NCBI RefSeq assembly: GCF_003112575.1
Contig: NZ_BEWC01000002.1
Span: 806,001-870,000, forward strand
Source: Streptomyces ardesiacus
GTDB taxonomy: Bacteria > Actinomycetota > Actinomycetes > Streptomycetales > Streptomycetaceae
Direction: 5' to 3'
Length of the DNA: 64,000 nt
The position numbers and the translations under genes are program-made. The notes beneath the pieces were generated by a model. It worked only from the letters and a program-made list of their open reading frames with translations, did no database searches and was not told the DNA's origin. Below, piece by piece: positions 43,122-53,220 of this stretch (positions within the stretch are counted from its first letter, which is position 1; each line of letters opens with the position of its first letter).

Positions 43122-44436
43122 AGCGAGACGCGGGCCCGGCGGACTCCCGGTCAACGGCACCGCCGGGCTCCGGGCGGCCCTGCCGGGACTGAGGGCCGTG
43201 GCCCGCCGCCCCGCAGCGTCCGTGCTGAACCTGCGCCGGGCGCAGGAGCCGCCCGCAGGGCTCGGCGGCACCGACGCACGCCCCGGCGCCCGCCTGGAGG
43301 ACGGCTTCGCCGTGCTGCGCGTCCTGCGGGCCGACGGGGCCGACGGGGTGCCGGGATACCGGCTGCAGGGCTGGTGCGGCGACCTGTCGGTGACCTGCGC
43401 GGCCGGGCCCACCCGCCGCCCCGCGCCCGCCGTCAGCCTCGCCCGGCTGCGGCAGGACGGCGACGCGCACTACCCCTCGGAGGTGCTGCGGGGCATCCGC
43501 CTGTGGTCGGACAACCAGTACGAACTCGCCCACTGGATCAACCGGATCCGCGCCCGGCACGGCGAGGGACTGCGCCTGGTGGTGTGGGACGACACCGGGT
43601 ACGACCTGCCCTGGGAGCTGCTCCTGCTGCCCGAGGACGCCGTACTGGGCCTGGCGGGCGGGCCGCTGGGGGCGCTGATCGCCGTGGCCCGCTGGACGAC
43701 CGTGCGGGACCTGAGCCAGGACGGCCTGCCCGCCGAGACCGGCGACTGCCACGGCCGGGTGCTCGGCTACCTCCACCAGGACATGGCGGACGACGGCCGC
43801 GTCTTCACGTCGTACGCGCACCGGCTGCACCGGCGCATGACCCCCTTCCTCAGCGACCTCGACACCGAGGCCGACCGCACCGGACTGGTCTACCTGGGCT
43901 GCCACGGCACCTACGGCGACGCCGTGCCGGGCCTCACCCTCGGCAACCGCACCTGGGCCGAGCTGAACGGCGAACCGATGTCGGTGCTGCGCCGGGACGG
44001 CTCGCTGGTCTGCCTCAACGCCTGCGACTCCGGGCGGTTCGTCGACAACCGGGCCCAGGGCGAGGAGGCGCTGCGGGGATTCGCGGAGCTGTTCCTGCGC
44101 AAGGGCGCGGGCGGCTGCATCGTCAGCTCCGGGAAGGTCGGAGACCTGGAGGCCCGGGCGCTGGCGCGGCGCCTGGTGCGCGAGGTGGCCGGGCATCCCC
44201 GCCGCCCGGTGGTGCGCACGCTGCGGGACTTCCGGGTGCGGGCCCTGGAGGAGTTCGGGTCCCTGGCGGAGCTGCCGCGGGTCCGCAACGATGACGGACA
44301 GGTCGACGTCGTGGGCCAGAAACGGGTCCTGCGGCTCCTGTACGCGTTCATGTTCCACTACTACGGGCATCCGGGGACGGCGCTGCGGCTCACCGCGGTG
44401 GACGCGCCCGGCACCGAGGGGGGAGGCGGCCGGTGA
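43114..44436 (+). CDS. CHAT-domain caspase-like protease
   Basis: This 440-residue protein has a C-terminal CHAT domain. The dyad is visible: His264 in YLGCHGTYGD and Cys304 in CLNACDSG. The strand before the domain (VWDDTGYDLPWELLLLP) is the usual CHAT entry. CHAT proteases are caspase relatives (separase/TPR-CHAT of CRISPR systems) and cut after a defined residue upon activation. Residues 1-110 form a separate domain of unknown type. GTG start with GGAGG at 6 bases. It overlaps both neighbours, so it is firmly inside the operon. It is the second protease of the island, next to the trypsin-like one of module A. Confidence 0.88.
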   Translation: MGEARRGPGGLPVNGTAGLRAALPGLRAVARRPAASVLNLRRAQEPPAGLGGTDARPGARLEDGFAVLRVLRADGADGVPGYRLQGWCGDLSVTCAAGPTRRPAPAVSLARLRQDGDAHYPSEVLRGIRLWSDNQYELAHWINRIRARHGEGLRLVVWDDTGYDLPWELLLLPEDAVLGLAGGPLGALIAVARWTTVRDLSQDGLPAETGDCHGRVLGYLHQDMADDGRVFTSYAHRLHRRMTPFLSDLDTEADRTGLVYLGCHGTYGDAVPGLTLGNRTWAELNGEPMSVLRRDGSLVCLNACDSGRFVDNRAQGEEALRGFAELFLRKGAGGCIVSSGKVGDLEARALARRLVREVAGHPRRPVVRTLRDFRVRALEEFGSLAELPRVRNDDGQVDVVGQKRVLRLLYAFMFHYYGHPGTALRLTAVDAPGTEGGGGR

Positions 44437-47400
44437 GCGCCGCCGCAGGACCCTCCGGGCCGCCGCTGCTGATCGAGCCCGTCGTCGCGTGGCCCCGGCG
44501 GGCGGAGGCCGGGGGCGACTACCTCGTCACCGTCGACCTGCGCGGCCCCCTCCCCGCCCCGGACGGCACACCGGCCCCGTGGCCCTACGCCGAGGAGGAG
44601 TTCACCTTCACCGTCACCCTGGACGGCGCCCCGCACTTCGACTGCTCCGCCCTGGGCGCACCGAACCTCGTCCTGCACCGCTTCGGCGGCACCTACGGCC
44701 CCGCGCGGTTCCGGGTCTCCGCGGGCACGGGCCTGGGGCCCGCCTCGCTGTGGCTGACCGTCAGCAACCAGTGGGGCGTGCCGGTCCGCAAGGCGGAGCT
44801 GCGCTGCGAGATACGCGAGGCCACCGGCGACGCGGCGGCGCCGGTCCCGGACGGACCCGCACCGCCGCCCGTACCGCGGGCGCCCCGGCCGCACCGGCCC
44901 CCGGCCGCCGTAGCAGCCGGCCCGGACCGGCAGACGGTCACGATCAGCTTCGCCGGTCTCGACCGGGCCTGGGCGGCCTGGATCGGGGACCGGCTGGAGC
45001 GGCGCGGGGTGCGGGTGGCGCCGCTGCGCCGGGGCTCCCCGGCCGACGTCCCCCCGGCGGCCCTGCTGCGCGACCTGACCCTCGCGCCCGGGCGGGCCCT
45101 GCTCGTCCTGGACACCCCCTACTTCGGCCACGGAACGCACGCGCACGACGAGTGGAACGCCGCCCTGCGCGAGGTCGTCGCCCCCGACCCGTCCCGGTTC
45201 GCCGCCGTGTCGGTCACCGGGGCCGCGCTCCCGCCGGAGGTCTCCCTCCTGGCGCCCGCCACCCTGCACGGCGTGCGCGCCGAGGAGGCCGAGCGGCGCC
45301 TGCTGGAGCGGCTCGGCCTGCCGTCCGAGCCGGTGGCCGAGGACGCGGCGCAGGCCGGGCCCCGGCCGCGGTTCCCGGCGGACGCACCCGGCGTGTGGGG
45401 CGCCGTACCGCGCCGCAACACCCGGTTCACCGGCCGCGAGGCCCTGCTGGACGAGGTGCACGACCTGCTGGGCCGTCCGGGGCCGGGCACGGGGAGGCTG
45501 ACGCTGCACGGGATGTCCGGGGTGGGCAAGACGCAGCTCGCCACCGAGTACGCCCACCGGCTCGGCCCCGAGTACGACGTGGTGTGGTGGGTCAACGCGC
45601 AGGACCGGGCCGGCTGCCGCCGCCAACTGGCCGACCTCGCCCCCAGACTGGGCCTGCGGACCGGCCAGGAGTACGGGGAACGGCTGCGCGCGGTACGGGA
45701 CGCGCTGCACCGCGGCGAGCCGTACTCCCGCTGGCTGCTGGTCCTGGACGGCGCCGACGAGCCCGAGGAGATCGAGGACCTGGTGCCGGCCGGCCCGGGG
45801 CACGTCCTGGTCACCTCGCGGAACCCGGAGTGGGGCCGCTACGGCAGCGGGCTGCTGGAAGTCCCCGTGTACACCCGCGAGGAGTCGATCGCCTTCCTCC
45901 GCCGCCGGGCGCCCGGACCGACACGGGACGAGGCCGGCCGGCTCGCCGAGGCCCTGGGCGACCTGCCGCTGCTGCTCGCCCAGACGGCGGGCTGGCTGAG
46001 CGACGCGGACCGCTCGGTGGACGAGTACCTGGCGCTGCTCGCGGACGGCGACGGCACCGGGGGCGACGCGCGGACCGTGGCGGACGACTTCCCGCCGGCC
46101 TTCCGGACGGCCTGGTCGATCCTGCTGTCCGAACTGCGCGAGAGCGCCCCGGAGTCCGTCGTCCTGCTCCGGCTGTGCACCTTCTTCGCCCCCGGCCTCG
46201 TCCCCGTCCACCTGCTGCGCGGCATGCCGCACGACGGGCTGCCCGACTCCGTGGCCGGACTGCTCACCGACCCCCGGCTGTGGGACCGGGCCGTCGGCCA
46301 CCTGCGACGGCACTCCGTCGTCCGGGTCGAGACGGACCCGGACGAACCGGAGCACGAGAACCTGTACGTGCACCGGGTCGTCCACCAGATGGCGCACCAG
46401 GCCATGCCGGAGGAGGCCCGCCGCGACCTCGTCGACGTCGTACGGCGGGCCCTGGCGGCGGCCGGCCGCGGCCGGCCCTCGGCCCCCGAACAGTGGCCCC
46501 GGTACGCCGAGATCGTGCCGCACCTCAAGTACGCCGACGTCCTCGCGAGCACCGACGAGGCCGTGCAGACGCTGGTCCTGGACTGCCTGCGCTACCTGTA
46601 CCTGTCGGGCGAGTACGGAGCGGGCGTCCGGCTCGGCGGCCACGCCACCCGGATCTGGCGTGCGCTGCTGGGCGACCAGCACCCCCTGCTGTGGGAACTG
46701 ACCCACCACTACGCCAACCTGCTGCGGGCGGCGGGGGACTTCCACCGGACGATGGAGATCGAGCGGGCGGCCGTGCGGCACCTGAGCGAGCAGCGGGGCG
46801 AACGCGACCCCGTCCTGCTGCGGGCCCTCGGCGGACTCGCCGCCGACCTGCGCGGACTCGGGCACTACACGGAGGCCCTGGAGATCTCCCGGCGGGTGCT
46901 CGACGGGTACCGCGAACTCCTCGGCGACCAGGACACCCGCACCCTCAACGCGCAGAACAACGTGGGCGCCTCGCTGCGGCTGCTGGGCCGCTACGCGGAC
47001 GCCCTGGACGTCGACCTGCCCACCCTGGGCGAGCGCCGCCGGGTGCTCGGGGACCGGCACCCGTGGACACTGGGCTCGGAGACCACCTGCGCCGTCGACC
47101 TCCGGCTCCTCGGCCGGCACGGGGAGGCCCTGTCGCGGCAGGACGCCAACTGGCGGCTGGTCCGCGAGACACTGGGCGCCCACCACCGGCAGACCCTGCT
47201 CGCCGCCCACAACCTAGCGCTGTGCCACTGCGCCGCGGGCGACACCGACGAGGCGGCGCACCACGCCGGGCATGCACTGGAGCTGGGGGAGCGGGTGCTG
47301 GGCGACAGCGACCCCCTGGTGCTGATGCTCACCGCGAGCCTGAGCTGCTTCGCCCGGGAGCAGGGGGACCTCGACCCGGCCCGGGCGCTGAGCGAGCGCG

Positions 47401-47882
47401 TCGTCGGCCGCTACGAGGAGACGCTCACCGCCGGCCACCCCTACGCCGCGGGGGCCCGCGCCAACCACGCCCTGCTGCTGCACCGGGCGGGGGAGGGCGA
47501 CCGTGCGGCCGCCCTCGCCGACGACGCGCTGGCCGGCATGGACGCCGCCGTGGGGCACGACCATCCGTGGACGCTGGGCTGCGCTCTCAACGCGGCGGTG
47601 CTGCACGGGAACGCGGGGGAGGCGGACCGTGCCCTCGCTCTGAGCCGGGCCACGGCGGGCACGGCGGCGCGCGTCCTCGGCGCCGCCCATCCGTTCACCT
47701 TGTCCGCGGAGGTGGCCCTCGCCTGCGAACTGCGGGTGCGCGGGCGGCGCGGGCAGGCCGACGCGGTGGAGCGCGAGGCCCTGGAGGGACTGGCCGCCGC
47801 CCTCGGCCCCCGGCATCCGCGCACCCTGTCGGCCCGTGCCCGGCGCGCTCCCTTCTGGGACTTCGAACCCCAGCGGACCTGA
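44433..47882 (+). CDS. TIR-NB-ARC-TPR protein of the FxsA system, copy 2, with extra N-terminal domain
   Basis: This 1149-residue protein is a close paralogue of the gene at 36538. Residues 166-295 are TIR-like (TVTISFAGLDRAWAAWIGD, Glu in HDEW near 240). NB-ARC has P-loop GMSGVGKT at 360-367, and the TPRs again carry HPWTL. It ends FWDFEPQRT. Residues 10-135 are extra compared with copy 1: a beta-rich, Ig-like domain (LLIEPVVAWPRRAEAGGDYLV ... LWLTVSNQWG). A Pro-rich linker follows. The start overlaps the CHAT stop (GTGA), so sensor and protease should be made together. It ends the island. Confidence 0.87.
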   Translation: MSAAAGPSGPPLLIEPVVAWPRRAEAGGDYLVTVDLRGPLPAPDGTPAPWPYAEEEFTFTVTLDGAPHFDCSALGAPNLVLHRFGGTYGPARFRVSAGTGLGPASLWLTVSNQWGVPVRKAELRCEIREATGDAAAPVPDGPAPPPVPRAPRPHRPPAAVAAGPDRQTVTISFAGLDRAWAAWIGDRLERRGVRVAPLRRGSPADVPPAALLRDLTLAPGRALLVLDTPYFGHGTHAHDEWNAALREVVAPDPSRFAAVSVTGAALPPEVSLLAPATLHGVRAEEAERRLLERLGLPSEPVAEDAAQAGPRPRFPADAPGVWGAVPRRNTRFTGREALLDEVHDLLGRPGPGTGRLTLHGMSGVGKTQLATEYAHRLGPEYDVVWWVNAQDRAGCRRQLADLAPRLGLRTGQEYGERLRAVRDALHRGEPYSRWLLVLDGADEPEEIEDLVPAGPGHVLVTSRNPEWGRYGSGLLEVPVYTREESIAFLRRRAPGPTRDEAGRLAEALGDLPLLLAQTAGWLSDADRSVDEYLALLADGDGTGGDARTVADDFPPAFRTAWSILLSELRESAPESVVLLRLCTFFAPGLVPVHLLRGMPHDGLPDSVAGLLTDPRLWDRAVGHLRRHSVVRVETDPDEPEHENLYVHRVVHQMAHQAMPEEARRDLVDVVRRALAAAGRGRPSAPEQWPRYAEIVPHLKYADVLASTDEAVQTLVLDCLRYLYLSGEYGAGVRLGGHATRIWRALLGDQHPLLWELTHHYANLLRAAGDFHRTMEIERAAVRHLSEQRGERDPVLLRALGGLAADLRGLGHYTEALEISRRVLDGYRELLGDQDTRTLNAQNNVGASLRLLGRYADALDVDLPTLGERRRVLGDRHPWTLGSETTCAVDLRLLGRHGEALSRQDANWRLVRETLGAHHRQTLLAAHNLALCHCAAGDTDEAAHHAGHALELGERVLGDSDPLVLMLTASLSCFAREQGDLDPARALSERVVGRYEETLTAGHPYAAGARANHALLLHRAGEGDRAAALADDALAGMDAAVGHDHPWTLGCALNAAVLHGNAGEADRALALSRATAGTAARVLGAAHPFTLSAEVALACELRVRGRRGQADAVEREALEGLAAALGPRHPRTLSARARRAPFWDFEPQRT

Positions 47883-47908
47883 CCGGCGCACGCGCACCCC
47901 CACAACGC

Positions 47909-47950
47909 CGCAGGGCCCGGCCCCGGAGTGTTCCGGGGCCGGGCCCTGCG
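47909..47950. terminator. Bidirectional terminator ending the island and kgd
   Basis: A perfect 19-bp GC-rich stem with a GTGT loop, 26 bases after the island's last stop and 42 bases before the kgd end. It closes two convergent units. Confidence 0.88.
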
Positions 47951-47992
47951 CGTCGCCGCCGTGGCCGGTGTCAGCCGGGCACGGCCGACGGG

Positions 47993-50900
47993 TCAGGCCT
48001 CGAAGACCTCACGCACCAGCTGCTCCTGCTCGGCCTGGTGCCGCTTGGCGGAACCGACGGCCGGGGACGAGCTGTGCGGGCGCGAGATGCGGCGCAGGCG
48101 CTCGCCGTGCGGGACGTCGGCGCCGACCGCCAGGTCCAGGTGGTCGATCAGGTTGAGCGCGATGAACGGCCAGGCACCCTGGTTCGCCGGCTCCTCCTGG
48201 GCCCACAGGTACTTCTCGGCGTTCGGGTACTTGGCGATCTCCGCCTGGAGCTCGGCACCCGGCAGCGGGTACAGGCGCTCGATGCGGATGATCGCCGTGT
48301 CCGTCAGGCCGCGCTTCTTCCGCTCGGCGTCGAGGTCGTAGTAGACCTTGCCCGCGGTGAAGACGACCTTCCTGACGGCGGCCGGGTCGACCGACTCGTC
48401 GCCGATGACCGGGCGGAACTGACCCGTGGTGAACTCCTCCGCCTTCGAGGCCGCCGCCTTCAGGCGCAGCATCGACTTCGGGGTGAAGACCACCAGCGGC
48501 TTGTGGTGCGGGTTGTGCACCTGCCACCGCAGGAGGTGGAAGTAGTTCGACGGCAGGGTCGGCATCGCGACCGTCATGTTGTTCTGCGCGCACAGCTGCA
48601 GGAACCGCTCCGGGCGGGCCGAGGAGTGGTCCGGGCCCTGGCCCTCGTAGCCGTGCGGCAGGAGCAGGGTGACGCCGGAGGTCTGGTTCCACTTCTGCTC
48701 GGCCGAGGAGATGAACTCGTCCACGACCGTCTGCGCGCCGTTGACGAAGTCGCCGAACTGCGCCTCCCACATCACCAGCGCGTCCGGGCGGGCCAGCGAG
48801 TAGCCGTACTCGAAGCCCATCACCGCGTACTCGGAGAGCAGGGAGTTGTAGACGTTGTACCGGGCCTGGTCCTCGGACAGGTACAGCAGCGGCGTGAACT
48901 CGTCGCCCGTCTCGCGGTCGATGACGACCGCGTGGCGCTGGCCGAAGGTGCCGCGCTGCGAGTCCTGGCCGGTGAGGCGGACCGGGACGCCCTCCAGGAG
49001 GAGGGAGCCGACGGCGAGGGTCTCGCCCATGCCCCAGTCGATCGTGCCGTCCTCGACCATCGCGGCGCGGCGCTGCAGCTGGGGCAGCAGGCGCGGGTGG
49101 ATGGTGACGTGGTCGGGGATGTTGACCTGGGACTCGGCGATCCGCTTGACCGTCTCGGCGCTGACCGCGGTGTTCACGGCGACCGGGAACTCGGCCTGCG
49201 GGTCCGACGGTTCGGCGGCCGTCGGCTGCGAGACGGCCTCGCGGACCTCGGTGAAGACCTTCTCGAGCTGGCCCTGGTAGTCCTGGAGCGCCTGCTCGGC
49301 CTCTTCCAGGGTGATGTCGCCGCGACCGATGAGGGACTCGGTGTAGAGCTTGCGCACCGAGCGCTTCTTGTCGATCAGGTCGTACATCAGCGGCTGGGTG
49401 AAGGCCGGGTTGTCCGACTCGTTGTGACCGCGGCGGCGGTAGCAGATGAGGTCGATCACCACGTCCTTGTTGAACGCCTGGCGGAACTCGAAGGCGAGCC
49501 GCGCGACGCGGACCACGGCCTCCGGGTCGTCGCCGTTCACGTGGAAGATCGGGGCCTCGATCATGCGGGCCACGTCGGTGGCGTACATCGAGGAGCGCGA
49601 GGACTCCGGGGCGGCGGTGAAGCCGACCTGGTTGTTGATGACGACGTGGACCGTGCCGCCGGTGCGGTAGCCGCGCAGCTGCGACATGTTCAGGGTCTCG
49701 GCCACCACGCCCTGGCCCGCGAAGGCCGCGTCGCCGTGGATCGCCACCGGCAGGACGGTGAAGTCCGTGCCGCCCTTGTTGATGATGTCCTGCTTGGCGC
49801 GGGCGACGCCCTCCAGGACCGGGTCGACCGCCTCCAGATGCGAGGGGTTGGCGACCAGCGAGACCTTGATCTGCTCGCCGTCCAGGCCGGTGAAGGTGCC
49901 CTCGGCGCCCAGGTGGTACTTCACGTCGCCGGAGCCGTGCATCGACTTCGGGTCGAGATTGCCCTCGAACTCGCGGAAGATCTGCGCGTACGACTTGCCG
50001 ACCACGTTGGCCAGCACGTTCAGCCGGCCGCGGTGGGCCATGCCGATGACGACCTCGTCCAGGCGGGACTCGGCGGCCGAGTCGATGACCGCGTCGAGCA
50101 GCGGGATGACGGACTCGCCGCCCTCCAGGGAGAACCGCTTCTGGCCGACGTACTTGGTCTGCAGGAAGGTCTCGAAGGCCTCCGCCGCGTTCAGCCGGCG
50201 CAGGATGCGCAGCTGCTCCTCGCGCTCCGGCTTGGTGTGCGAGCGCTCGATGCGGTCCTGGATCCACTTGCGCTGCTTCGGGTCCTGGATGTGCATGAAC
50301 TCGACGCCGGTGGTGCGGCAGTACGAGTCGCGCAGCACGCCGAGGATGTCGCGCAGCTTCATCAGGGACTTGCCGGCGAAGCCGCCGACCGCGAACTCGC
50401 GCTCCAGGTCCCACAGGGTGAGCCCGTGCTCGGTGATGTCCAGGTCGGGGTGCTTGCGCTGCTGGTACTCCAGCGGGTCGGTGTCGGCCATGACGTGGCC
50501 GCGGACCCGGTAGGAGTGGATCAGCTCGAAGACGCGGGCGGCCTTGGTGACGTCGTCGTCGTGCGAGGCGTCGATGTCCTTGAGCCAGCGGACCGGCTCG
50601 TAGGGGATGCGCAGCGCCTTGAAGATCTCGTCGTAGAAGCCGTTCTCGCCGAGGAGAAGGTTGGCGACCTGGCGCAGGAACTCGCCGGAGGCGGCGCCCT
50701 GGATGACCCGGTGGTCGTAGGTCGACGTGAGCGTCATGACCTTCGAGATGCCGAGCTTGTTCAGCGTGTCCTGGCTGGTGCCCTGGAACTCCGCCGGGTA
50801 GTCCATGGAGCCGACGCCCAGGATGACCGACTGGCCGGGCATCAGGCGCGGCACGGAGTGGACGGTGCCGAGACCGCCGGGGTTGGTCAGGGAGACGGTG

Positions 50901-51814
50901 ACGCCGGTGAAGTCGTCCATCGTCAGCTTGTTGTCGCGGGCGCGACGGACGATGTCCTCGTAGGCCTGCCAGAACTCGAAGAAGTTCAGCGTCTCGGCCT
51001 TCTTGATCGCCGCGACGACGAGCTGGCGGTCGCCGTTGGGCTTGACCAGGTCGATGGCGAGGCCGAGGTTGATGTGGGCCGGCTTGACCAGGGTCGGCTT
51101 GCCGTCCTTCTCGCCGAACGAGTGGTTCATCGACGGCATGGCCTTGATGGCCTGCACCATCGCGTACCCGATCAGGTGCGTGAAGGAGATCTTCCCGCCG
51201 CGGGCGCGCTTGAGGTGGTTGTTGATGACGATGCGGTTGTCGAACAGCAGCTTCACCGGGACCGCGCGCACGGACGTGGCCGTGGGCAGCTCCAGCGAGG
51301 CGTTCATGTTCTTCGCGACCGCGGCGGCCGGGCCGCGCAGGGTCACCAGCTCGGGGCCCTCGGGGGCGGCAGCGGCGTCCTTGGCGGGCGCGGCGGCCTT
51401 CGCCTGCGGCTTGGCGGCGGGCTCGGCGGCCGGCGCGGGGGCGGGCTTGGCGGCCGGGGCGGCGGGCGCTGCGGCGGCGGGCTGCGCGGCCGGCTTCGCG
51501 GGAGCGGGGGCCGGGGCGGCCGCCTTCGGCTGGGCGGGGGCCGCGGCCTGCGGGGCGGGTGCGGCCTGCGGCGTGCTGCCGGAGTCCGTGGTCGCCGTGC
51601 CGGCGGCCGGCTGGGCCGCGGCTCCGGGCTTGTAGTCGGCGAAGAAGTCCCACCAGGCTCGGTCCACGGAGTTCGGGTCCTGGAGGTACTGCTGATAGAT
51701 CTCGTCGACGAGCCACTCATTGGCACCGAAGGCGGCCGCGGGGTTCTTACCCGTGGTGCCCGCTTGGTCGGTGTCGGTCGAGATGCTCGAGTTACTGGGG
51801 GACTGTGGCGACAC
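47993..51814 (-). CDS. kgd: Multifunctional 2-oxoglutarate decarboxylase/dehydrogenase E1-E2
   Basis: This 1273-residue TCA-cycle enzyme has the actinobacterial Kgd/OdhA architecture. The N-terminal E1 segment contains [16 protein letters not shown]. An Ala/Pro/Lys-rich flexible linker (about 70-150) follows, then an acyltransferase (E2) domain with [11 protein letters not shown], the catalytic His. The TPP-dependent E1 domain has [16 protein letters not shown] and [14 protein letters not shown]. It decarboxylates 2-oxoglutarate to succinic semialdehyde and, with E2p and Lpd, makes succinyl-CoA. There is no lipoyl domain, which is normal here. In the family, small FHA proteins (OdhI/GarA) control it. 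The GTG at 51814 is chosen; a GTG at 51841 would add nine residues. Confidence 0.96.
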   Translation of the reverse strand: MSPQSPSNSSISTDTDQAGTTGKNPAAAFGANEWLVDEIYQQYLQDPNSVDRAWWDFFADYKPGAAAQPAAGTATTDSGSTPQAAPAPQAAAPAQPKAAAPAPAPAKPAAQPAAAAPAAPAAKPAPAPAAEPAAKPQAKAAAPAKDAAAAPEGPELVTLRGPAAAVAKNMNASLELPTATSVRAVPVKLLFDNRIVINNHLKRARGGKISFTHLIGYAMVQAIKAMPSMNHSFGEKDGKPTLVKPAHINLGLAIDLVKPNGDRQLVVAAIKKAETLNFFEFWQAYEDIVRRARDNKLTMDDFTGVTVSLTNPGGLGTVHSVPRLMPGQSVILGVGSMDYPAEFQGTSQDTLNKLGISKVMTLTSTYDHRVIQGAASGEFLRQVANLLLGENGFYDEIFKALRIPYEPVRWLKDIDASHDDDVTKAARVFELIHSYRVRGHVMADTDPLEYQQRKHPDLDITEHGLTLWDLEREFAVGGFAGKSLMKLRDILGVLRDSYCRTTGVEFMHIQDPKQRKWIQDRIERSHTKPEREEQLRILRRLNAAEAFETFLQTKYVGQKRFSLEGGESVIPLLDAVIDSAAESRLDEVVIGMAHRGRLNVLANVVGKSYAQIFREFEGNLDPKSMHGSGDVKYHLGAEGTFTGLDGEQIKVSLVANPSHLEAVDPVLEGVARAKQDIINKGGTDFTVLPVAIHGDAAFAGQGVVAETLNMSQLRGYRTGGTVHVVINNQVGFTAAPESSRSSMYATDVARMIEAPIFHVNGDDPEAVVRVARLAFEFRQAFNKDVVIDLICYRRRGHNESDNPAFTQPLMYDLIDKKRSVRKLYTESLIGRGDITLEEAEQALQDYQGQLEKVFTEVREAVSQPTAAEPSDPQAEFPVAVNTAVSAETVKRIAESQVNIPDHVTIHPRLLPQLQRRAAMVEDGTIDWGMGETLAVGSLLLEGVPVRLTGQDSQRGTFGQRHAVVIDRETGDEFTPLLYLSEDQARYNVYNSLLSEYAVMGFEYGYSLARPDALVMWEAQFGDFVNGAQTVVDEFISSAEQKWNQTSGVTLLLPHGYEGQGPDHSSARPERFLQLCAQNNMTVAMPTLPSNYFHLLRWQVHNPHHKPLVVFTPKSMLRLKAAASKAEEFTTGQFRPVIGDESVDPAAVRKVVFTAGKVYYDLDAERKKRGLTDTAIIRIERLYPLPGAELQAEIAKYPNAEKYLWAQEEPANQGAWPFIALNLIDHLDLAVGADVPHGERLRRISRPHSSSPAVGSAKRHQAEQEQLVREVFEA

Positions 51815-52095
51815 GGCGAGAACCGCCCTCTTCCGCTTCACAAGGATGGTGGACAGCGGGAATCAAGGCTACGCCTACCGGCACCGGAAGGTCAGTCCGG
51901 GCCCGTTCATCGTCGCGTAAGTCACATCACAGACCGCGTTTCAGCGCTGGAAATGGCGGGAAACAAGCCAGGTTCTGTTGCGTGAGGGATCGGGAGACCG
52001 CGACCCGGCGCCTCGAAAACGCGGGCCTGTGCCTGATCACACGTGTCCGCCAGCGCGGATGCAGTGGATCTTGGTGCTCCGCTGTGAACCCTACG

Positions 52096-53220
52096 TCAAC
52101 CGGACCGCGACGGCAGGCCCGGAAGAGTGATGAGAATCCGGCAGCCCCGCTCGGATTCGGCCACTCCGATCCGGCCGCCGTGCAGATCCACCGCCCAGCG
52201 CGCGATCGCGAGCCCCAGACCGGTGCCTCCGTCGCTGCCCGGACCGTGCGGCCGCGACACCGAACCCCGGTTGAACCGCTCGAACACCCGTCGCCACTCC
52301 GAACGCGGGATGCCCGGACCCTCGTCGAGCACCTCCAGCTCCAGCGACTCGGGCAGCTCCCCGGCCCGCGCCCGCACCGTCACCCGGCCGTGCGGCGGGC
52401 TGTGCTTGACCGCGTTGTCGATGAGGTTGGCGACGACCTGGTGGATGCGCTCGGGGTCGGCGTGCGCGGTGAGGTCCCCGGGGAAGACGTCGAGGGCCAG
52501 GTGGACGTCGGTGCGGGTGTGCCTGCCGGAGCCGGAGGCGATGCCCGCGCGGGCCGAGGCGACCATGTTGGCCTCCTTCAGTACGCCCGCGAGGTAGGGC
52601 CACACCTCGAAGCGCCGCTTGCGCAGCGGAATGACGCCGTTGTCCAGGCGGGAGAGGTCCAGCAGGGTCTCCACCAGCCGGCCGAGCCGCTCGGTCTGCC
52701 CGAGCGCCGTGCGCATGGTCTCCGGGTCGGCCTCGGTGACGCCGTCGACGATGTTCTCCAGCACCGCGCGCAGGCCCGCGATCGGGGTGCGCAGTTCGTG
52801 CGAGACGTTCGCGACCAGCTCCTTGCGCTGGAGGTCCTGGGCCTCCAGGTCGTCGGCCATGCGGTTGATGGTGACGGCCAGGTCGCCCAGCTCGTCGCGG
52901 CGGTTCTCGCTCACCCGGCGGGTGTAGTCGCCGTGCGAGATGGAGCGGGCGACGGCGTTCATCTCGTCCAGCGGCGCGGTCAGCGAGTGCGCCACGAACT
53001 GCGTGATCAGCAGCGTGGCGATCATCGAGAACACCGTGATGAAGCGCAGCTCGGTCTTGGTGTGCACCGCTATCACCGACAGGCCGGTGGTGATCAGCAC
53101 CGACGTGACGACGAGCGCGCCCAGCTTGGTCTTGATCGAGAACGGGCGTACGCCGCGCCAGGGATCCCCGGTCTTCCGGGGGCCGGGGCTCCTGCGTGCG
53201 GTCTCCCGTCCCCGGCTCAT
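52096..53220 (-). CDS. Intramembrane-type sensor histidine kinase
   Basis: This 374-residue kinase has two membrane helices (about 33-52 and 58-78) joined by a loop of only a few residues, so it probably senses the membrane itself or a partner protein. A HAMP linker follows (LTAPLDEMNAVARSISHGDY). The phospho-His lies in VANVSHELRTP. The ATPase domain has NLIDNAVKHS, DEGPGIP and GTGLGLAIA. The ATG overlaps the regulator stop (ATGA), so the pair is coupled. The signal is not predictable. A 280-base gap separates it from the kgd start. Confidence 0.92.
   Translation of the reverse strand: MSRGRETARRSPGPRKTGDPWRGVRPFSIKTKLGALVVTSVLITTGLSVIAVHTKTELRFITVFSMIATLLITQFVAHSLTAPLDEMNAVARSISHGDYTRRVSENRRDELGDLAVTINRMADDLEAQDLQRKELVANVSHELRTPIAGLRAVLENIVDGVTEADPETMRTALGQTERLGRLVETLLDLSRLDNGVIPLRKRRFEVWPYLAGVLKEANMVASARAGIASGSGRHTRTDVHLALDVFPGDLTAHADPERIHQVVANLIDNAVKHSPPHGRVTVRARAGELPESLELEVLDEGPGIPRSEWRRVFERFNRGSVSRPHGPGSDGGTGLGLAIARWAVDLHGGRIGVAESERGCRILITLPGLPSRSG

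Noticed and set aside
25479..47882. Recent horizontal transfer of the island
   Set aside because: GC content and codon use look like the neighbours, and there is no integrase, transposase or flanking repeat. It may be old and vertically kept in streptomycetes.
44291..51985. A 2564-codon open frame on the plus strand
   Set aside because: It is a shadow frame over the CHAT gene end, the second TIR-NB-ARC-TPR gene and the antisense of kgd. Composition is Arg/Pro/Gly/Val-rich and no domain is visible, while the overlapped genes have clear motifs.
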